Below, in pieces: positions 1 through 8,587 of a stretch of 64,000 nt of DNA (within the stretch, counting starts at the first letter, position 1; every line of letters starts with the position of its first letter). The stretch spans positions 1,736,001 to 1,800,000 of the forward strand of contig NZ_BAAAYL010000001.1 of NCBI RefSeq assembly GCF_039536205.1. The letters are read 5' to 3'. Below the pieces are notes generated by a model. That model had not been told where the DNA came from, did no database searches, and was given only the letters and a program-made list of their open reading frames with translations. This DNA is from Streptomyces sannanensis. GTDB lineage: Bacteria; Actinomycetota; Actinomycetes; Streptomycetales; Streptomycetaceae. The position numbers were made by a program, and so were the translations under genes.

Positions 1-117
1 TGGTCCTCGGCCATCGGCCCGGTCTGCGGCAGTTGCCTCCCCTCGATGCGCGGCTATCACGTCCTCGACATCGCGGACCTCCTCGTCCCCGACGACGACG
101 CGCAGGCCGCGTCATGA
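1..117 (+). CDS. ADP-ribosylglycohydrolase family protein, C-terminal fragment (cut by window edge)
   Basis: The first 38 codons read in frame to a TGA at 115-117. The end contains GSCLPSMRGYHVLDIADLL, which resembles the C-terminal tail of Streptomyces ADP-ribosylglycohydrolases. The next gene starts inside its stop codon (ATGA at 114-117), so it belongs to the same translationally coupled cluster. The 5' part lies outside the window, so neither the catalytic residues nor the length can be judged. The assignment rests on the tail motif and on the three related genes that follow. Confidence 0.6.
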   Translation, partial: WSSAIGPVCGSCLPSMRGYHVLDIADLLVPDDDAQAAS

Positions 118-1610
118 GCCCCGCCCCGTACGGCTCCGCGGACCCGTCCCGGCTCCCGGAGGGCGAAGCAGCCCCCCACCTTTCGGATACGGGGGAAGGC
201 CCCCAGCCCCCACAACCCGCCGGCGCGCACCGGCCGGCCCCACCCACTGGGCCCGAGCCCGGGCAGCCCCGGCGGTGGGCGACGATCAAGCCCGTCCGGC
301 GATCGAGGACGGATCCACCGGGCCACCGCAGCGGGGCGCCATACCACGCCTCGGCCCGGACGACGCGGCCCGACGCACACCGGCGCATCGAGGGCGTCCT
401 TCTCGGGCTCGCCGCCGGTGATGCCGCCGGGTGGCCCTCCGCCCGGCACCGCGCCGCGCGCATGCCCGAGTGGACCCGGCGCCTCACCCGCGAGCTCGAC
501 ACCTTCGCCGAGCAGAACGCCACAACCACCCTCCCCGTCCCGATCGCCCTCAACCAGCCCCCGGAGCCCCTCCGGCTCGGCCCGTCCGACGACGCCGAAT
601 GGGCGGCCTTCGCCGCCGAGATGATCCTCACCGCCTCCGGCGACCCGCTCTCCCACCTCCCCCTGGACCGCCGTATGCGGGCCGCGGTCGACCTCGCCTG
701 GAACACCCTCGCCAGCGAGGTCTCCGCGGCCGCCGACCGGGCACCCGAGGTGGAGTCCGCCGTACTTCCCCTGCGCGCCCGGATCTCCGTACGCGCCGGC
801 CTCGGCAATCTCGCCACCGGTCTGCGCCCGCCCGCCACCGGCCACGACAATCCGCACTACTTCGACGACGCGGCCTGCGTACGGGCCGCCGTCCTGGCCG
901 CCGTCCACCCCGGTGACCCGGCCGCCGCCGCGGAACTCGCAGAGTTCGACGCCCGGTACACGCAGGACGGCGACGGTGTGCACGGCGCCCGTGCGATGGC
1001 GGCGGCCGTCGCCGCGGCCCTGGCAGGGGCGGACGTCGGCACGGCCGTCGACACGGCTCTCGCCGAGCTCCCCGAGGGTACCGAGATCGGCCGCAACGCC
1101 CGGCACGCCGTGAAGCTGGCGCGCGGCGCCGACAGCGCCTTCGCGCTCGTACCCGTCCTCGAGCACGAGATCGTCGACCACGTCTACAGCTACGGCATCG
1201 CCGCCGCAGAGACCGTCCCGGTCGCCCTCGCCCTGGCCACCGCAGCCCGCGGCGAGGTCACCCACGCCGTGCCCGCCGCCGCCTGCCTGTCCCGGGTCGC
1301 CGACTCGGCCCCCGCCCTCGCCGGCGCGCTGACCGGCGCGCTCGCCGGAGGCGCGGCGCTGCCGCCCGCCTGGCGGGACGCCTGCCGCACCCTGTCCGGC
1401 TGTGCGCTGCCCCGGCTCGCCGGTACGGATCTGGTGGAACTCGCCGAGTTCCTCGCACACACGCTGCACTCACCCCGGGGACACCCCCCGGACCCCCGGT
1501 CACACCCCGGTACCCCCGGCCACGAACCCGGTGACCCGCCCCATCGGTTCCGAATCCCCGGCTCGACGTACCCGGCCTGCAACCACCCCAGGTGGACAAT
1601 TCCGACATGA
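114..1610 (+). CDS. ADP-ribosylglycohydrolase family protein, degenerate metal site
   Basis: The 498-residue product would be a soluble enzyme of the ADP-ribosylglycohydrolase (DraG/ARH) fold, which cleaves N- or O-glycosidic bonds of ADP-ribose or related ribosides. The start is set by the ATGA overlap with the upstream gene. The conserved core begins only near residue 90 (GVLLGLAAGDAAGWPSARHR). The second motif reads PSDDAEWA, in place of the usual T-D-D-T. The C-terminal metal motif, normally G-G-D-T-D-T, reads SRVADSAPALAGALTGA and keeps one Asp only. The first ~85 residues and the last ~45 are proline/glycine-rich and coincide with GC-rich dispersed-repeat DNA, so a shorter real product is possible. 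It overlaps the next gene by ATGA. Confidence 0.75.
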   Translation: MSPAPYGSADPSRLPEGEAAPHLSDTGEGPQPPQPAGAHRPAPPTGPEPGQPRRWATIKPVRRSRTDPPGHRSGAPYHASARTTRPDAHRRIEGVLLGLAAGDAAGWPSARHRAARMPEWTRRLTRELDTFAEQNATTTLPVPIALNQPPEPLRLGPSDDAEWAAFAAEMILTASGDPLSHLPLDRRMRAAVDLAWNTLASEVSAAADRAPEVESAVLPLRARISVRAGLGNLATGLRPPATGHDNPHYFDDAACVRAAVLAAVHPGDPAAAAELAEFDARYTQDGDGVHGARAMAAAVAAALAGADVGTAVDTALAELPEGTEIGRNARHAVKLARGADSAFALVPVLEHEIVDHVYSYGIAAAETVPVALALATAARGEVTHAVPAAACLSRVADSAPALAGALTGALAGGAALPPAWRDACRTLSGCALPRLAGTDLVELAEFLAHTLHSPRGHPPDPRSHPGTPGHEPGDPPHRFRIPGSTYPACNHPRWTIPT

Positions 1611-2758
1611 CTCTCACATTGGACGATCGGATCACGGGCAGCCTGGTCGGTGCGGCGGTCGGTGACGCGCTCGGCGGCCCGGTCGAGGGCTGCACCCCGG
1701 AGCAGATCGTGGAGCGGCACGGCGGCCGTGTAAACGGCATCGTCGGCCCGTTCCACGAGAACTGGCGCACCGCGCGCCCCATCGCGCCGTACCACAAGGG
1801 TGACGGGCACGTCACCGACGACACCCTGATGACGCACGCGCTCGTACGCGTCTACGACACCGTCCGCGACCACCTCGACGCCTACGCCGTCGCCGACCAC
1901 CTCGTCCCCGAACTCACCGCGAAGACGGTCTGGATCCCCGAACTCGAGGCCGAAGCCCTTCCCCTGCAGCGTGTCTTCCTCGCCGAGAAGTGGATCGTGG
2001 CCCGCCTTCACTACGGCCATGCCGACCCGCGCGAAGCCGGCACCGGAAACATCGTCAACTGCGGTGCGGCGATGTACATGGCCCCGGTCGGTCTGGTCAA
2101 CGCGGCCGGGCCGGCCGCCGCGTACGCCGAGGCCCTCGACATCGCGGGCGCCCACCAGTCGTCGTACGGACGCGAGGCGGCCGGAGTGCTGGCCGCGGCC
2201 GTCGCCGCCGCCTGCGCACCGGGCGCCACCCCCGCCTCGGTCGTCGACACCTGCCTGTCCCTCGCCAAGGACGGTACCCGCGCCGCGATCGAGGCGGCCG
2301 CCGAAGTAGCCGTCCGTCACGACGACTTCGAATCCGCGCTGCACCCGCTGCGTACCGCCGTCGCCCCCTTCGACACGGTCGGCCCCGACTACCGCAATCC
2401 GTCGCTGGCCGCCCGCCGCCCCTCCCGGCTGCACTCCGTCGAGGAACTCCCCATCGCCCTGGCCATGCTCCTCGTCGCCGACGGCGACTACCGCCGTGCC
2501 GTACTGGCCTCCGTCAACTACGGCCGGGACTGCGACTCGATCGCCACCATGGCCGGGGCGATCGCCGGCGCCCTGCACGGCGAGTCCGCCGTCCCCTCCG
2601 ACTGGACCGAGCAGGTCGCCGAGGCGAGCCGCCTCGACCTGCACGCCCCGGCCCGTACGCTCGCCAAGGTCGCCCGCGAGGTGTACGCCCGCGACCGCGA
2701 ACGCCGTCGCGCCCACGAGGCCGCGTTCGACGCGCTGGCGGGTCCGGAATGCGCGTGA
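1607..2758 (+). CDS. ADP-ribosylglycohydrolase family protein, intact motifs
   Basis: This 383-residue protein has the best-preserved motifs of the cluster: GAAVGDALGGPVEG at the N-terminus, TDDTLMTHALV near residue 66, and GRDCDSIATMAGAIAGALHG near the C-terminus. Together these supply the Asp/Thr ligands of the two-metal site expected for DraG/ARH hydrolases. The ATG at 1607 sits in the upstream stop codon (ATGA), which is why it is preferred over the GTG 15 nt upstream. The following gene begins 10 nt before its stop. The natural substrate is unknown. Its position next to ribokinase suggests that it releases a ribose-containing product (inference). Confidence 0.85.
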   Translation: MTLTLDDRITGSLVGAAVGDALGGPVEGCTPEQIVERHGGRVNGIVGPFHENWRTARPIAPYHKGDGHVTDDTLMTHALVRVYDTVRDHLDAYAVADHLVPELTAKTVWIPELEAEALPLQRVFLAEKWIVARLHYGHADPREAGTGNIVNCGAAMYMAPVGLVNAAGPAAAYAEALDIAGAHQSSYGREAAGVLAAAVAAACAPGATPASVVDTCLSLAKDGTRAAIEAAAEVAVRHDDFESALHPLRTAVAPFDTVGPDYRNPSLAARRPSRLHSVEELPIALAMLLVADGDYRRAVLASVNYGRDCDSIATMAGAIAGALHGESAVPSDWTEQVAEASRLDLHAPARTLAKVAREVYARDRERRRAHEAAFDALAGPECA

Positions 2759-4395
2759 CCTGGGTCCAGCCCGAGGATCTGCTCGGCCACGAGCTCCGTC
2801 AGGCGGAGCAGGAGGGCCGTGACGCGTCGGCGGTCCGCGCCCGCTGGCTGGCGGCGGGCGGTCACGAGGCCCCGCCCCGCGCGGGCGCGTCCCCCGTCCC
2901 GGCGCCCGCGCACCTGCGCGCCCTGGCGGAACGCCTGCTCGACGAACTGGCGGCGCTGCCTTCGCCGTTGGCGCCGTACGAGCCGACGGAGTTCGCGTCC
3001 ATCCGCGCCGCCTGTCCCACCTGGCCGGCGCAGGGCTCCTCCCCCGCCCCGCCCCTTCCCGAACCGGGGGAGGAAGCTCCCGGCCCCCCATGGCCGGGAC
3101 GCCTCCCGGGCTCGGCTTCTCCACGCGGTGAAGCACGCGCGGAAGGGACTCCGGGGGCTCGGCCCCGGCTTCGGGAAGGGGCGGGACCGGGGAACTCCTC
3201 GGTGGCCCGCACCCCCACCGCCGAGCCCCCATCAGGAACGGACCCGAGCGCGCGGCCCGTGCCGGGCCGCGCAGGCAACGACGAACCGGGGCCCGGGGGC
3301 AGCCTCGGACCGGGACGCGGCGGGGCCGAAACCGACGACGCGCTCCTCACCCGCCTCCACGCCGCCTGGCTGGGCCGCGCCGCGGGGTGTCTCCTCGGCA
3401 AGCCCGTCGAGAAGCTCCCCCTCCACGCCATCCGCACCCTCGCCAGGGCAGCCGGCAACTGGCCCCTGGTCACCTGGTTCACCGCCAGGGGCGTCCCCGA
3501 AGACCTCCTCGCCGCCCACCCCTGGAACCGCCGCTCCGCCACCACCTCCCTCGCCGAGAACATCGACGGCATGCCCGAGGACGACGACCTCAACTACCCC
3601 CTGCTCGATCTGCTCCTTCTCAGGAGGTACGGCACGGCGTTCCGCACCTGCGACGTGGCGCGGCTCTGGCTCGACGAGCTCCCGGCCGGCCGTACGTTCA
3701 CCGCCGAGCGCGTCGCCTACCGCAATCTCCTCCAGGGCATCGAGCCGCCCGCCACCGCCGTCCACCGCAACCCCTTCCGGGAGTGGATCGGCGCGCAGAT
3801 CCGCGCCGACGTCCACGGCTGGACGAACCCCGGCGATCCGGCGGCCGCCGCCGAACAGGCCCACCGGGACGCCACGCTCACCCACACCGCCAACGGCGTG
3901 TACGGGGCCATGTTCGCGGCGGCGACGATCGCCGAAGCAGCGGGCGGCAGCGCGGACGTACACGGGTGCGTCGAAGCGGGCCTCGGCGTCGTCCCCCCGC
4001 ACTCCCGCCTCGCCCGCGCCGTCCGGGCCGCGGTCACCGCGGCCCGCCGCACCGCGGACTTCGACGACGTCGTGGACCACCTCCACGCCCGGCACGCCGC
4101 GTACCACTGGGTGCACGCCGTCCCCAACGCCGCGCTGCTCGCCGCCGCGCTCACCCATGCGGAGGGGGACTTCACCGGCTCCATCTGCCGTGCCGTGTCC
4201 GGCGGTTGGGACACGGACTCCAACGGCGCCACGGCCGGCTGCGTCGCCGGCCTCCTCGCGGGCCACCCCGACGCGATCCCCGCACACTGGACCGCTCCGC
4301 TCAAGAACCGCCTCGCCACGACTGTCGCCGGCTTCGACGGCGTCGGCTTCGACACCCTCGCAGAGTTGACCTACCGGGAGGTACGGAGAAAATGA
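2749..4395 (+). CDS. ADP-ribosylglycohydrolase family protein with N-terminal extension and repeat-derived linker
   Basis: The product has 548 residues. Residues 1-90 form a conserved-looking helical extension (MRVTWVQPEDLLGHELRQAE). Residues ~92-193 are Pro/Gly/Arg-rich low-complexity sequence that maps onto a GC-rich inverted repeat. The catalytic domain follows: LHAAWLGRAAGCLLGKPVEK, GMPEDDDLNYPLL and GGWDTDSNGATAGCVAGLLAG. The last motif keeps both Asp residues. The N-terminal GD is G-C here, which I believe is common in this subfamily. The start overlaps the previous gene by 10 nt and the stop overlaps ribokinase by ATGA. The role is presumed hydrolysis of a riboside or ADP-ribosyl compound; the substrate is unknown. 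Confidence 0.8.
   Translation: MRVTWVQPEDLLGHELRQAEQEGRDASAVRARWLAAGGHEAPPRAGASPVPAPAHLRALAERLLDELAALPSPLAPYEPTEFASIRAACPTWPAQGSSPAPPLPEPGEEAPGPPWPGRLPGSASPRGEARAEGTPGARPRLREGAGPGNSSVARTPTAEPPSGTDPSARPVPGRAGNDEPGPGGSLGPGRGGAETDDALLTRLHAAWLGRAAGCLLGKPVEKLPLHAIRTLARAAGNWPLVTWFTARGVPEDLLAAHPWNRRSATTSLAENIDGMPEDDDLNYPLLDLLLLRRYGTAFRTCDVARLWLDELPAGRTFTAERVAYRNLLQGIEPPATAVHRNPFREWIGAQIRADVHGWTNPGDPAAAAEQAHRDATLTHTANGVYGAMFAAATIAEAAGGSADVHGCVEAGLGVVPPHSRLARAVRAAVTAARRTADFDDVVDHLHARHAAYHWVHAVPNAALLAAALTHAEGDFTGSICRAVSGGWDTDSNGATAGCVAGLLAGHPDAIPAHWTAPLKNRLATTVAGFDGVGFDTLAELTYREVRRK
3039..3190. repeat. GC-rich inverted repeat inside a coding region
   Basis: A 15 bp perfect inverted repeat, CCCGCCCCTTCCCGA at 3048-3062 and TCGGGAAGGGGCGGG at 3171-3185, brackets GC-rich sequence of the kind seen elsewhere in this window between genes. 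Here it is open in the reading frame of the third glycohydrolase gene and encodes most of its low-complexity linker. Confidence 0.7.
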
Positions 4396-5288
4396 CCCGC
4401 ATCGCGGTGCTCGGCAGCACCAACATGGACCTCGTCGCCTATGTCGCACGCGCCCCGCAGCACGGGGAGACCGTCACGGGACGGGAGTTCCGTACCGTCC
4501 CCGGCGGCAAGGGCGCCAACCAGGCGATCGCCGCGGCCCGCTCGGGCGCCGAGGTGACGATGATCGGTGCCGTCGGCAACGACGACTTCGGCACCCGCCT
4601 GCGCGCCACGCTCGACCACAGCGGCGTCGACACCGACCTGCTGCGCACCGTCGAGGGTCCCAGCGGCACCGCGCACATCGTGGTCGACGACGAGGGCGGC
4701 AACGCGATCGTCGTCGTCCCCGGCGCGAACGGCACGGTCACCGCCCTCCACTATGACGACGAGGCGGCCATCACCGGGGCGGACGCCCTCCTCCTCCAGC
4801 TCGAGCTGCCCATGGACGGCGTCTTCGCCGGCGCGGACGCGGCCCGCCGCCATGGCGTACGCACCATCCTGACGCCCGCCCCGGTGCAGCCACTGCCGCC
4901 TGAACTCCTCGAAGCCACCGGCCTCCTGGTCCCCAATGAGCACGAGGCCGCCGCACTCACCGGCATCGCCGACCCGCACGAGGCGGTGACGGCCCTGCTG
5001 CGGCGTGTCCCCGAAGTGGTGATCACCCTCGGCGCGGCAGGCAGCATGTACGCGAGCCGTTTCGCGGAGCCGGTCACCGTGCCCGCTCCCCAGGTGCGGG
5101 CCGTGGACACCACCGCGGCCGGGGACACCTTCGTCGGGGCACTGGCGGTGGCGCTCGGCGAGGGCAGGCCGATGGAGAAGGCCATGGCATGGGCGTCGGC
5201 GGCCGCCGCGCTCTCCGTCCAGCGGCCCGGTGCGTCGTCCTCCATGCCGTACCGCTCCGAGATCGACGCGGAGGCCGCCGCCTCATGA
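4392..5288 (+). CDS. rbsK: ribokinase (PfkB family)
   Basis: This 298-residue PfkB-family sugar kinase is predicted to make ribose-5-phosphate from ribose and ATP in the cytosol. Visible motifs are the N-terminal LGSTNMDLV, the substrate-binding GGKGANQAIAAARSGAEV, the phosphate/anion motif ITLGAAGSMY, and DTTAAGDTFVGALAVAL carrying the catalytic Asp. The length is normal for ribokinase. A GGGAGG ribosome site lies just upstream and the ATG overlaps the preceding stop. Its place directly after three glycohydrolase-family genes suggests that it phosphorylates the ribose they release (inference). Confidence 0.88.
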   Translation: MTRIAVLGSTNMDLVAYVARAPQHGETVTGREFRTVPGGKGANQAIAAARSGAEVTMIGAVGNDDFGTRLRATLDHSGVDTDLLRTVEGPSGTAHIVVDDEGGNAIVVVPGANGTVTALHYDDEAAITGADALLLQLELPMDGVFAGADAARRHGVRTILTPAPVQPLPPELLEATGLLVPNEHEAAALTGIADPHEAVTALLRRVPEVVITLGAAGSMYASRFAEPVTVPAPQVRAVDTTAAGDTFVGALAVALGEGRPMEKAMAWASAAAALSVQRPGASSSMPYRSEIDAEAAAS

Positions 5289-6472
5289 CCGCGCCCCTGA
5301 CCGGACTGCGGGTCCTCGACCTCGCCACTCTCTTCGCCGGCCCGCTCGCGGCGACGATGCTCGGCGACTTCGGTGCAGAGGTCATCAAGGTCGAGCACCC
5401 GGCGAAGCCCGACCCGTCCCGGGGCCACGGCCCCGGCAAGGACGGCGTCGGCCTGTGGTGGAAGCTCCTCGGCCGCAACAAGCGCACCATCACCGCCGAC
5501 CTCTCCACCCCGGGCGGCCGGGAGGTCCTGCTCCGGCTCGCCGCCGGATCCGACGTGGTCATCGAGAACTTCCGCCCCGGCACACTGGAGCGCTGGCGGC
5601 TCGGCTGGGACGAGCTGTCCGGGGCCAACCCCGGTCTCGTACTGGCCCGTGTCACCGGCTTCGGGCAGTTCGGCCCGTACAGCCGCCGCCCCGGTTTCGG
5701 CACGCTCGCCGAGGCGATGAGCGGCTTCGCCGCGATCACCGGCGAACCCGGGGGTCCGCCGACCCTGCCGCCGTTCGGCCTCGCCGACTCGATCGCGGCG
5801 CTGGCCACGTCGTACGCCGTGATGACCGCGCTCCGGGCGCGCGAGTCGACCGGCCGCGGACAGGTCGTGGACCTGGCGATCATCGAGCCGATCCTGACCG
5901 CGATCGGGCCCCACCCGCTCTGGTACGACCAGCTCGGATACGTCCAGCCGCGCACCGGTAACCGCTCCCGCAACAACGCCCCGCGCAATACGTACCGCAC
6001 CGCGGACGGCAGCTGGCTCGCCGTCTCCACCTCCGCCCAGTCCATCGCGGAACGCGTGATGCGGCTGGTCGGCCGCCCCGATCTGATCGACGAGCCGTGG
6101 TTCGCCCACGGCAGCACCCGGGCCGAGCACGCCGACGAACTCGACGAGGCGGTCGGCGGCTGGATCGCCCGCCACAATCGTGACGAAGTGGTCGGGGCCT
6201 TCGAGAAGGCGGAGGCGGCGATCGCCCCCGTCTACGACATCCAGGACGTTCTGGCCGACCCCCACTACCGCGCCCTGGGCACCATCACCGAGGTACCCGA
6301 CCCCGAGCTCGGCTCGCTGCGCATGCAGAACATCCTCTTCCGTCTCTCCGAGACCCCTGGCGCGATCCGCTGGGCCGGCCGCCCGCACGGCGCGGACACC
6401 GACACCGTCCTCGCCGAGCACGGCTTCTCCGCGTCCGACATCGCCAGGCTGCGCTCGGAGGACGCTCTGTGA
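5285..6472 (+). CDS. CaiB/BaiF family (type III) CoA transferase
   Basis: The 395-residue protein opens with LTGLRVLDLATLFAGPLAATMLGDFGAEVIKVEHP, read here in two blocks: LTGLRVLDLATLFAGP and LGDFGAEVIKVEHP. These are typical of class III CoA transferases, which move CoA between carboxylic acids through an aspartyl intermediate. A family-typical GRGQVVDLAIIEPIL lies near residue 195. The start overlaps ribokinase by ATGA and the stop overlaps the next gene by GTGA. With the adjacent CoA ester lyase it would activate and cleave an organic acid; which acid is unknown. Confidence 0.88.
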   Translation: MTAPLTGLRVLDLATLFAGPLAATMLGDFGAEVIKVEHPAKPDPSRGHGPGKDGVGLWWKLLGRNKRTITADLSTPGGREVLLRLAAGSDVVIENFRPGTLERWRLGWDELSGANPGLVLARVTGFGQFGPYSRRPGFGTLAEAMSGFAAITGEPGGPPTLPPFGLADSIAALATSYAVMTALRARESTGRGQVVDLAIIEPILTAIGPHPLWYDQLGYVQPRTGNRSRNNAPRNTYRTADGSWLAVSTSAQSIAERVMRLVGRPDLIDEPWFAHGSTRAEHADELDEAVGGWIARHNRDEVVGAFEKAEAAIAPVYDIQDVLADPHYRALGTITEVPDPELGSLRMQNILFRLSETPGAIRWAGRPHGADTDTVLAEHGFSASDIARLRSEDAL

Positions 6473-7284
6473 CTCCTCATCTGACCTGGCTGTACGCCCC
6501 GGGCGACCGCCCCCATGTGGTCGCCAAGGCCCTTGCGGCGGGCGCCGACGTGGTGATCGTCGACCTGGAGGACGCGGTCGCCCCGGAACGCAAACGGTAC
6601 GCCCGGGAGGCCACGGCCGAGCTGCTCACCGAGCCCACGCCGGTCCCGGTCCATGTCCGCGTGAACGCCCTGGACGGCCCCCTGGCCGAGACCGACATCC
6701 GGATACTGGCGGCTCTGCCGGGCCTGTCCGGCCTGCGCCTTCCCAAGGTCACCCAGGCACGCGAGGTGCAGCACGTCAGCAGGCTGGCCCCGGAGATCCC
6801 CCTCTACGCCCTCCTGGAATCCGCCCTCGGCGTCGAACGCGCGTACACCATCGCCTCCGCGAACCGGGCCCTGCACGGCATCGGCCTCGGCGAGGCGGAC
6901 CTCCGCGCGGACCTGGGAGTACGGAACGAGGCCGGCCTCGACTGGTCCCGCAGCCGGATCGTGGTCGCCGCCCGCGCGGCCAGGCTGCCCCCACCGGTCC
7001 AGTCGGTCTTCCCGGACGTCCGCGACCTTGAAGGACTCACAGCGTCCTGTGCCCGCGGCCGCGCCCTGGGCTTCCTGGGCCGGGCCGCGATCCATCCCCG
7101 CCAGCTGCCGGTCATCGAACGCGCCTACTTCCCCGCCCCGCAGGAGATCGCCGCCGCGGAGGAGGTCGTCAAGGCGGCCTCTACGGAAGCGGGCGCCCTG
7201 GCCCTCCCGGACGGCCGCTTCGTCGACGCGGCGGTGGTGGCCGCGGCCCGTCGCACCCTGGCCCTGGCCCAGCGCACGGGGTGA
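6469..7284 (+). CDS. HpcH/HpaI-type CoA ester lyase (citrate lyase beta subunit-like)
   Basis: The 271-residue TIM-barrel protein starts with LTWLYAPGDRPHVVAKALAAG, here read as LTWLYAPGDRP and KALAAGADVVIVDLEDAV. The acidic pair in DLEDAV is the metal-binding feature of the citrate lyase beta/malyl-CoA lyase family. YALLESALGVERA and GIGLGEADLRADLG are also typical. The GTG start overlaps the CoA transferase stop. It probably cleaves a beta-hydroxyacyl-CoA to acetyl-CoA and an oxo acid, or the reverse. It ends the coupled cluster; repeat-rich DNA follows. Confidence 0.87.
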   Translation: MTPHLTWLYAPGDRPHVVAKALAAGADVVIVDLEDAVAPERKRYAREATAELLTEPTPVPVHVRVNALDGPLAETDIRILAALPGLSGLRLPKVTQAREVQHVSRLAPEIPLYALLESALGVERAYTIASANRALHGIGLGEADLRADLGVRNEAGLDWSRSRIVVAARAARLPPPVQSVFPDVRDLEGLTASCARGRALGFLGRAAIHPRQLPVIERAYFPAPQEIAAAEEVVKAASTEAGALALPDGRFVDAAVVAAARRTLALAQRTG

Positions 7285-7480
7285 GGTCCGGGGGCAGGCC
7301 CCCGGACCCCCGGAACGCCCTTCGGGCGTTGTCATCGAACGCCGAACGGGCTCAAGCAGATCCTGTCCCGCGATGGAGAGCTGGAGGGAAACCCAGCGGT
7401 GGCCGAGGGAGGATCCGGGGCGGAGCCCCCCACGCGGCCGAGCCGCACAGTGTCCCTGCGGCGAGGGGCGAGGGTGGGGG
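7285..7480. repeat. GC-rich dispersed repeats between convergent genes
   Basis: This gap between the convergent CoA lyase and lgt genes holds no convincing gene. At 7285-7335 there is a CCCCCGGACCCCC palindrome followed by a second one (GAACGCCCTTCGGGCGTT). At 7421-7480 a block containing CGCACAGTGTCCCTGCGG recurs almost unchanged at 11771-11829, and part of it recurs near 43471. These look like Streptomyces dispersed intergenic repeats. Confidence 0.75.
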
Positions 7481-7488
7481 ATGGCAAA

Positions 7489-7519
7489 GGAGCCGCCGCC
7501 CACGTGGGACGGCGGCTCC
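7489..7519 (-). terminator. probable lgt transcription terminator
   Basis: A 10 bp perfect stem, GGAGCCGCCG at 7489-7498 and CGGCGGCTCC at 7510-7519, lies 18 bp past the lgt stop codon, in the right place to end the minus-strand transcript. No T-tract is visible, as is usual for actinobacterial hairpins. Confidence 0.6.
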
Positions 7520-7536
7520 GGCCGACACGAGCGGCC

Positions 7537-8505
7537 TCAGCTCTGCTTCGCGGCCTCCGCGCCGTTCCCCTCGGCGTCGGCATCCGTCGCCGCATCCTCG
7601 GAGCCCGAGGCGGCCGCCTCGGACGGGGCGTCGTCGGTCTCGGAGGCCTCGGCCTTCTCGGCCGCCTCCTCCTTCGCCGGCGCGGCCTCCACCGCCCCCG
7701 GCTCCACGATCTCCTCGCGGCCCGGCCGCAGCCGCGCCGAGACGACGATGTACGTCACCGCCAGCAGGAAGACGATGAGCGCCGTCCACACGTTGAGCCG
7801 GACGCCCAGAATGTGGTGCGCCTCGTCGACACGCATGTACTCGATCCAGGCGCGCCCGGCACAGTACGCCGCGACGTACAGCGCGAACGCCCGTCCGTGC
7901 CCCAGCCGGAAGCGGCGGTCGGCCCAGACCACCAGCAGCGCGACGCCCACACACCACAGGGACTCGTACAGGAACGTGGGGTGGTACAGCCCGCCCACCC
8001 GGTTGTCCGCCTCGGTGATCTTGAGCGCCCAGGGCAGATCGGTCGGCTTGCCGTACAGCTCCTGGTTGAACCAGTTGCCCCAGCGCCCGATGGCCTGCGC
8101 CAAGACGATACCGGGCGCGACGGCGTCGGCGTACGCGGGCAGCGGGATCCCCCTGCGCCGACAGCCGATCCACGCGCCCACCGCGCCCAGGGCGATGGCG
8201 CCCCAGATACCGAGGCCGCCCTCCCAGATCTTGAAGGCGTCGACCCAGTTCTTGCCCTCGCCGAAGTACAGCTGGTAGTCGGTGACGACGTGGTACAGCC
8301 GACCGCCGACAAGGCCGAAGGGCACCGCCCATACGGCGATGTCGGCCACGGTGCCGCTTCTGCCGCCGCGGGCGATCCAGCGTTTGTTGCCGTACCAGAC
8401 GGCAACAAACACACCGATGATGATGCAGAGCGCGTAGCCGCGGAGCGGGATCGGTCCAAGATAGATCACGCCGGTCGACGGGCTGGGAATGTAGGCAAGG
8501 TCCAT
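7537..8505 (-). CDS. lgt: prolipoprotein diacylglyceryl transferase
   Basis: Lgt transfers diacylglycerol from phosphatidylglycerol to the lipobox cysteine of prolipoproteins in the cytoplasmic membrane. This 322-residue protein has the expected multi-pass profile, the GGRLYHVVTDY segment, and the Lgt signature QAIGRWGNWFNQELYG near residue 140. The last ~55 residues are an acidic Ala/Glu/Ser-rich cytoplasmic tail, common in Streptomyces. The start (MDLAYIPSPSTGVIYLGPIP) fits the family. A DsbA-like gene lies directly upstream on the same strand, and lspA is elsewhere in the window. Confidence 0.93.
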   Translation of the reverse strand: MDLAYIPSPSTGVIYLGPIPLRGYALCIIIGVFVAVWYGNKRWIARGGRSGTVADIAVWAVPFGLVGGRLYHVVTDYQLYFGEGKNWVDAFKIWEGGLGIWGAIALGAVGAWIGCRRRGIPLPAYADAVAPGIVLAQAIGRWGNWFNQELYGKPTDLPWALKITEADNRVGGLYHPTFLYESLWCVGVALLVVWADRRFRLGHGRAFALYVAAYCAGRAWIEYMRVDEAHHILGVRLNVWTALIVFLLAVTYIVVSARLRPGREEIVEPGAVEAAPAKEEAAEKAEASETDDAPSEAAASGSEDAATDADAEGNGAEAAKQS

Positions 8506-8587
8506 GGCAGAACCGACGCTACCCTGCCGGGCGGGAGGTACCGCAACCCACCCGGCAACGTCTGGATAACGAGCCGCCCTCTCGGAC

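Noticed and set aside
1190..3232. Long minus-strand frame across the glycohydrolase genes
   Set aside because: It is a complementary frame with Arg/Gly-rich sequence, while the plus-strand frames show conserved motifs and ordered overlaps.
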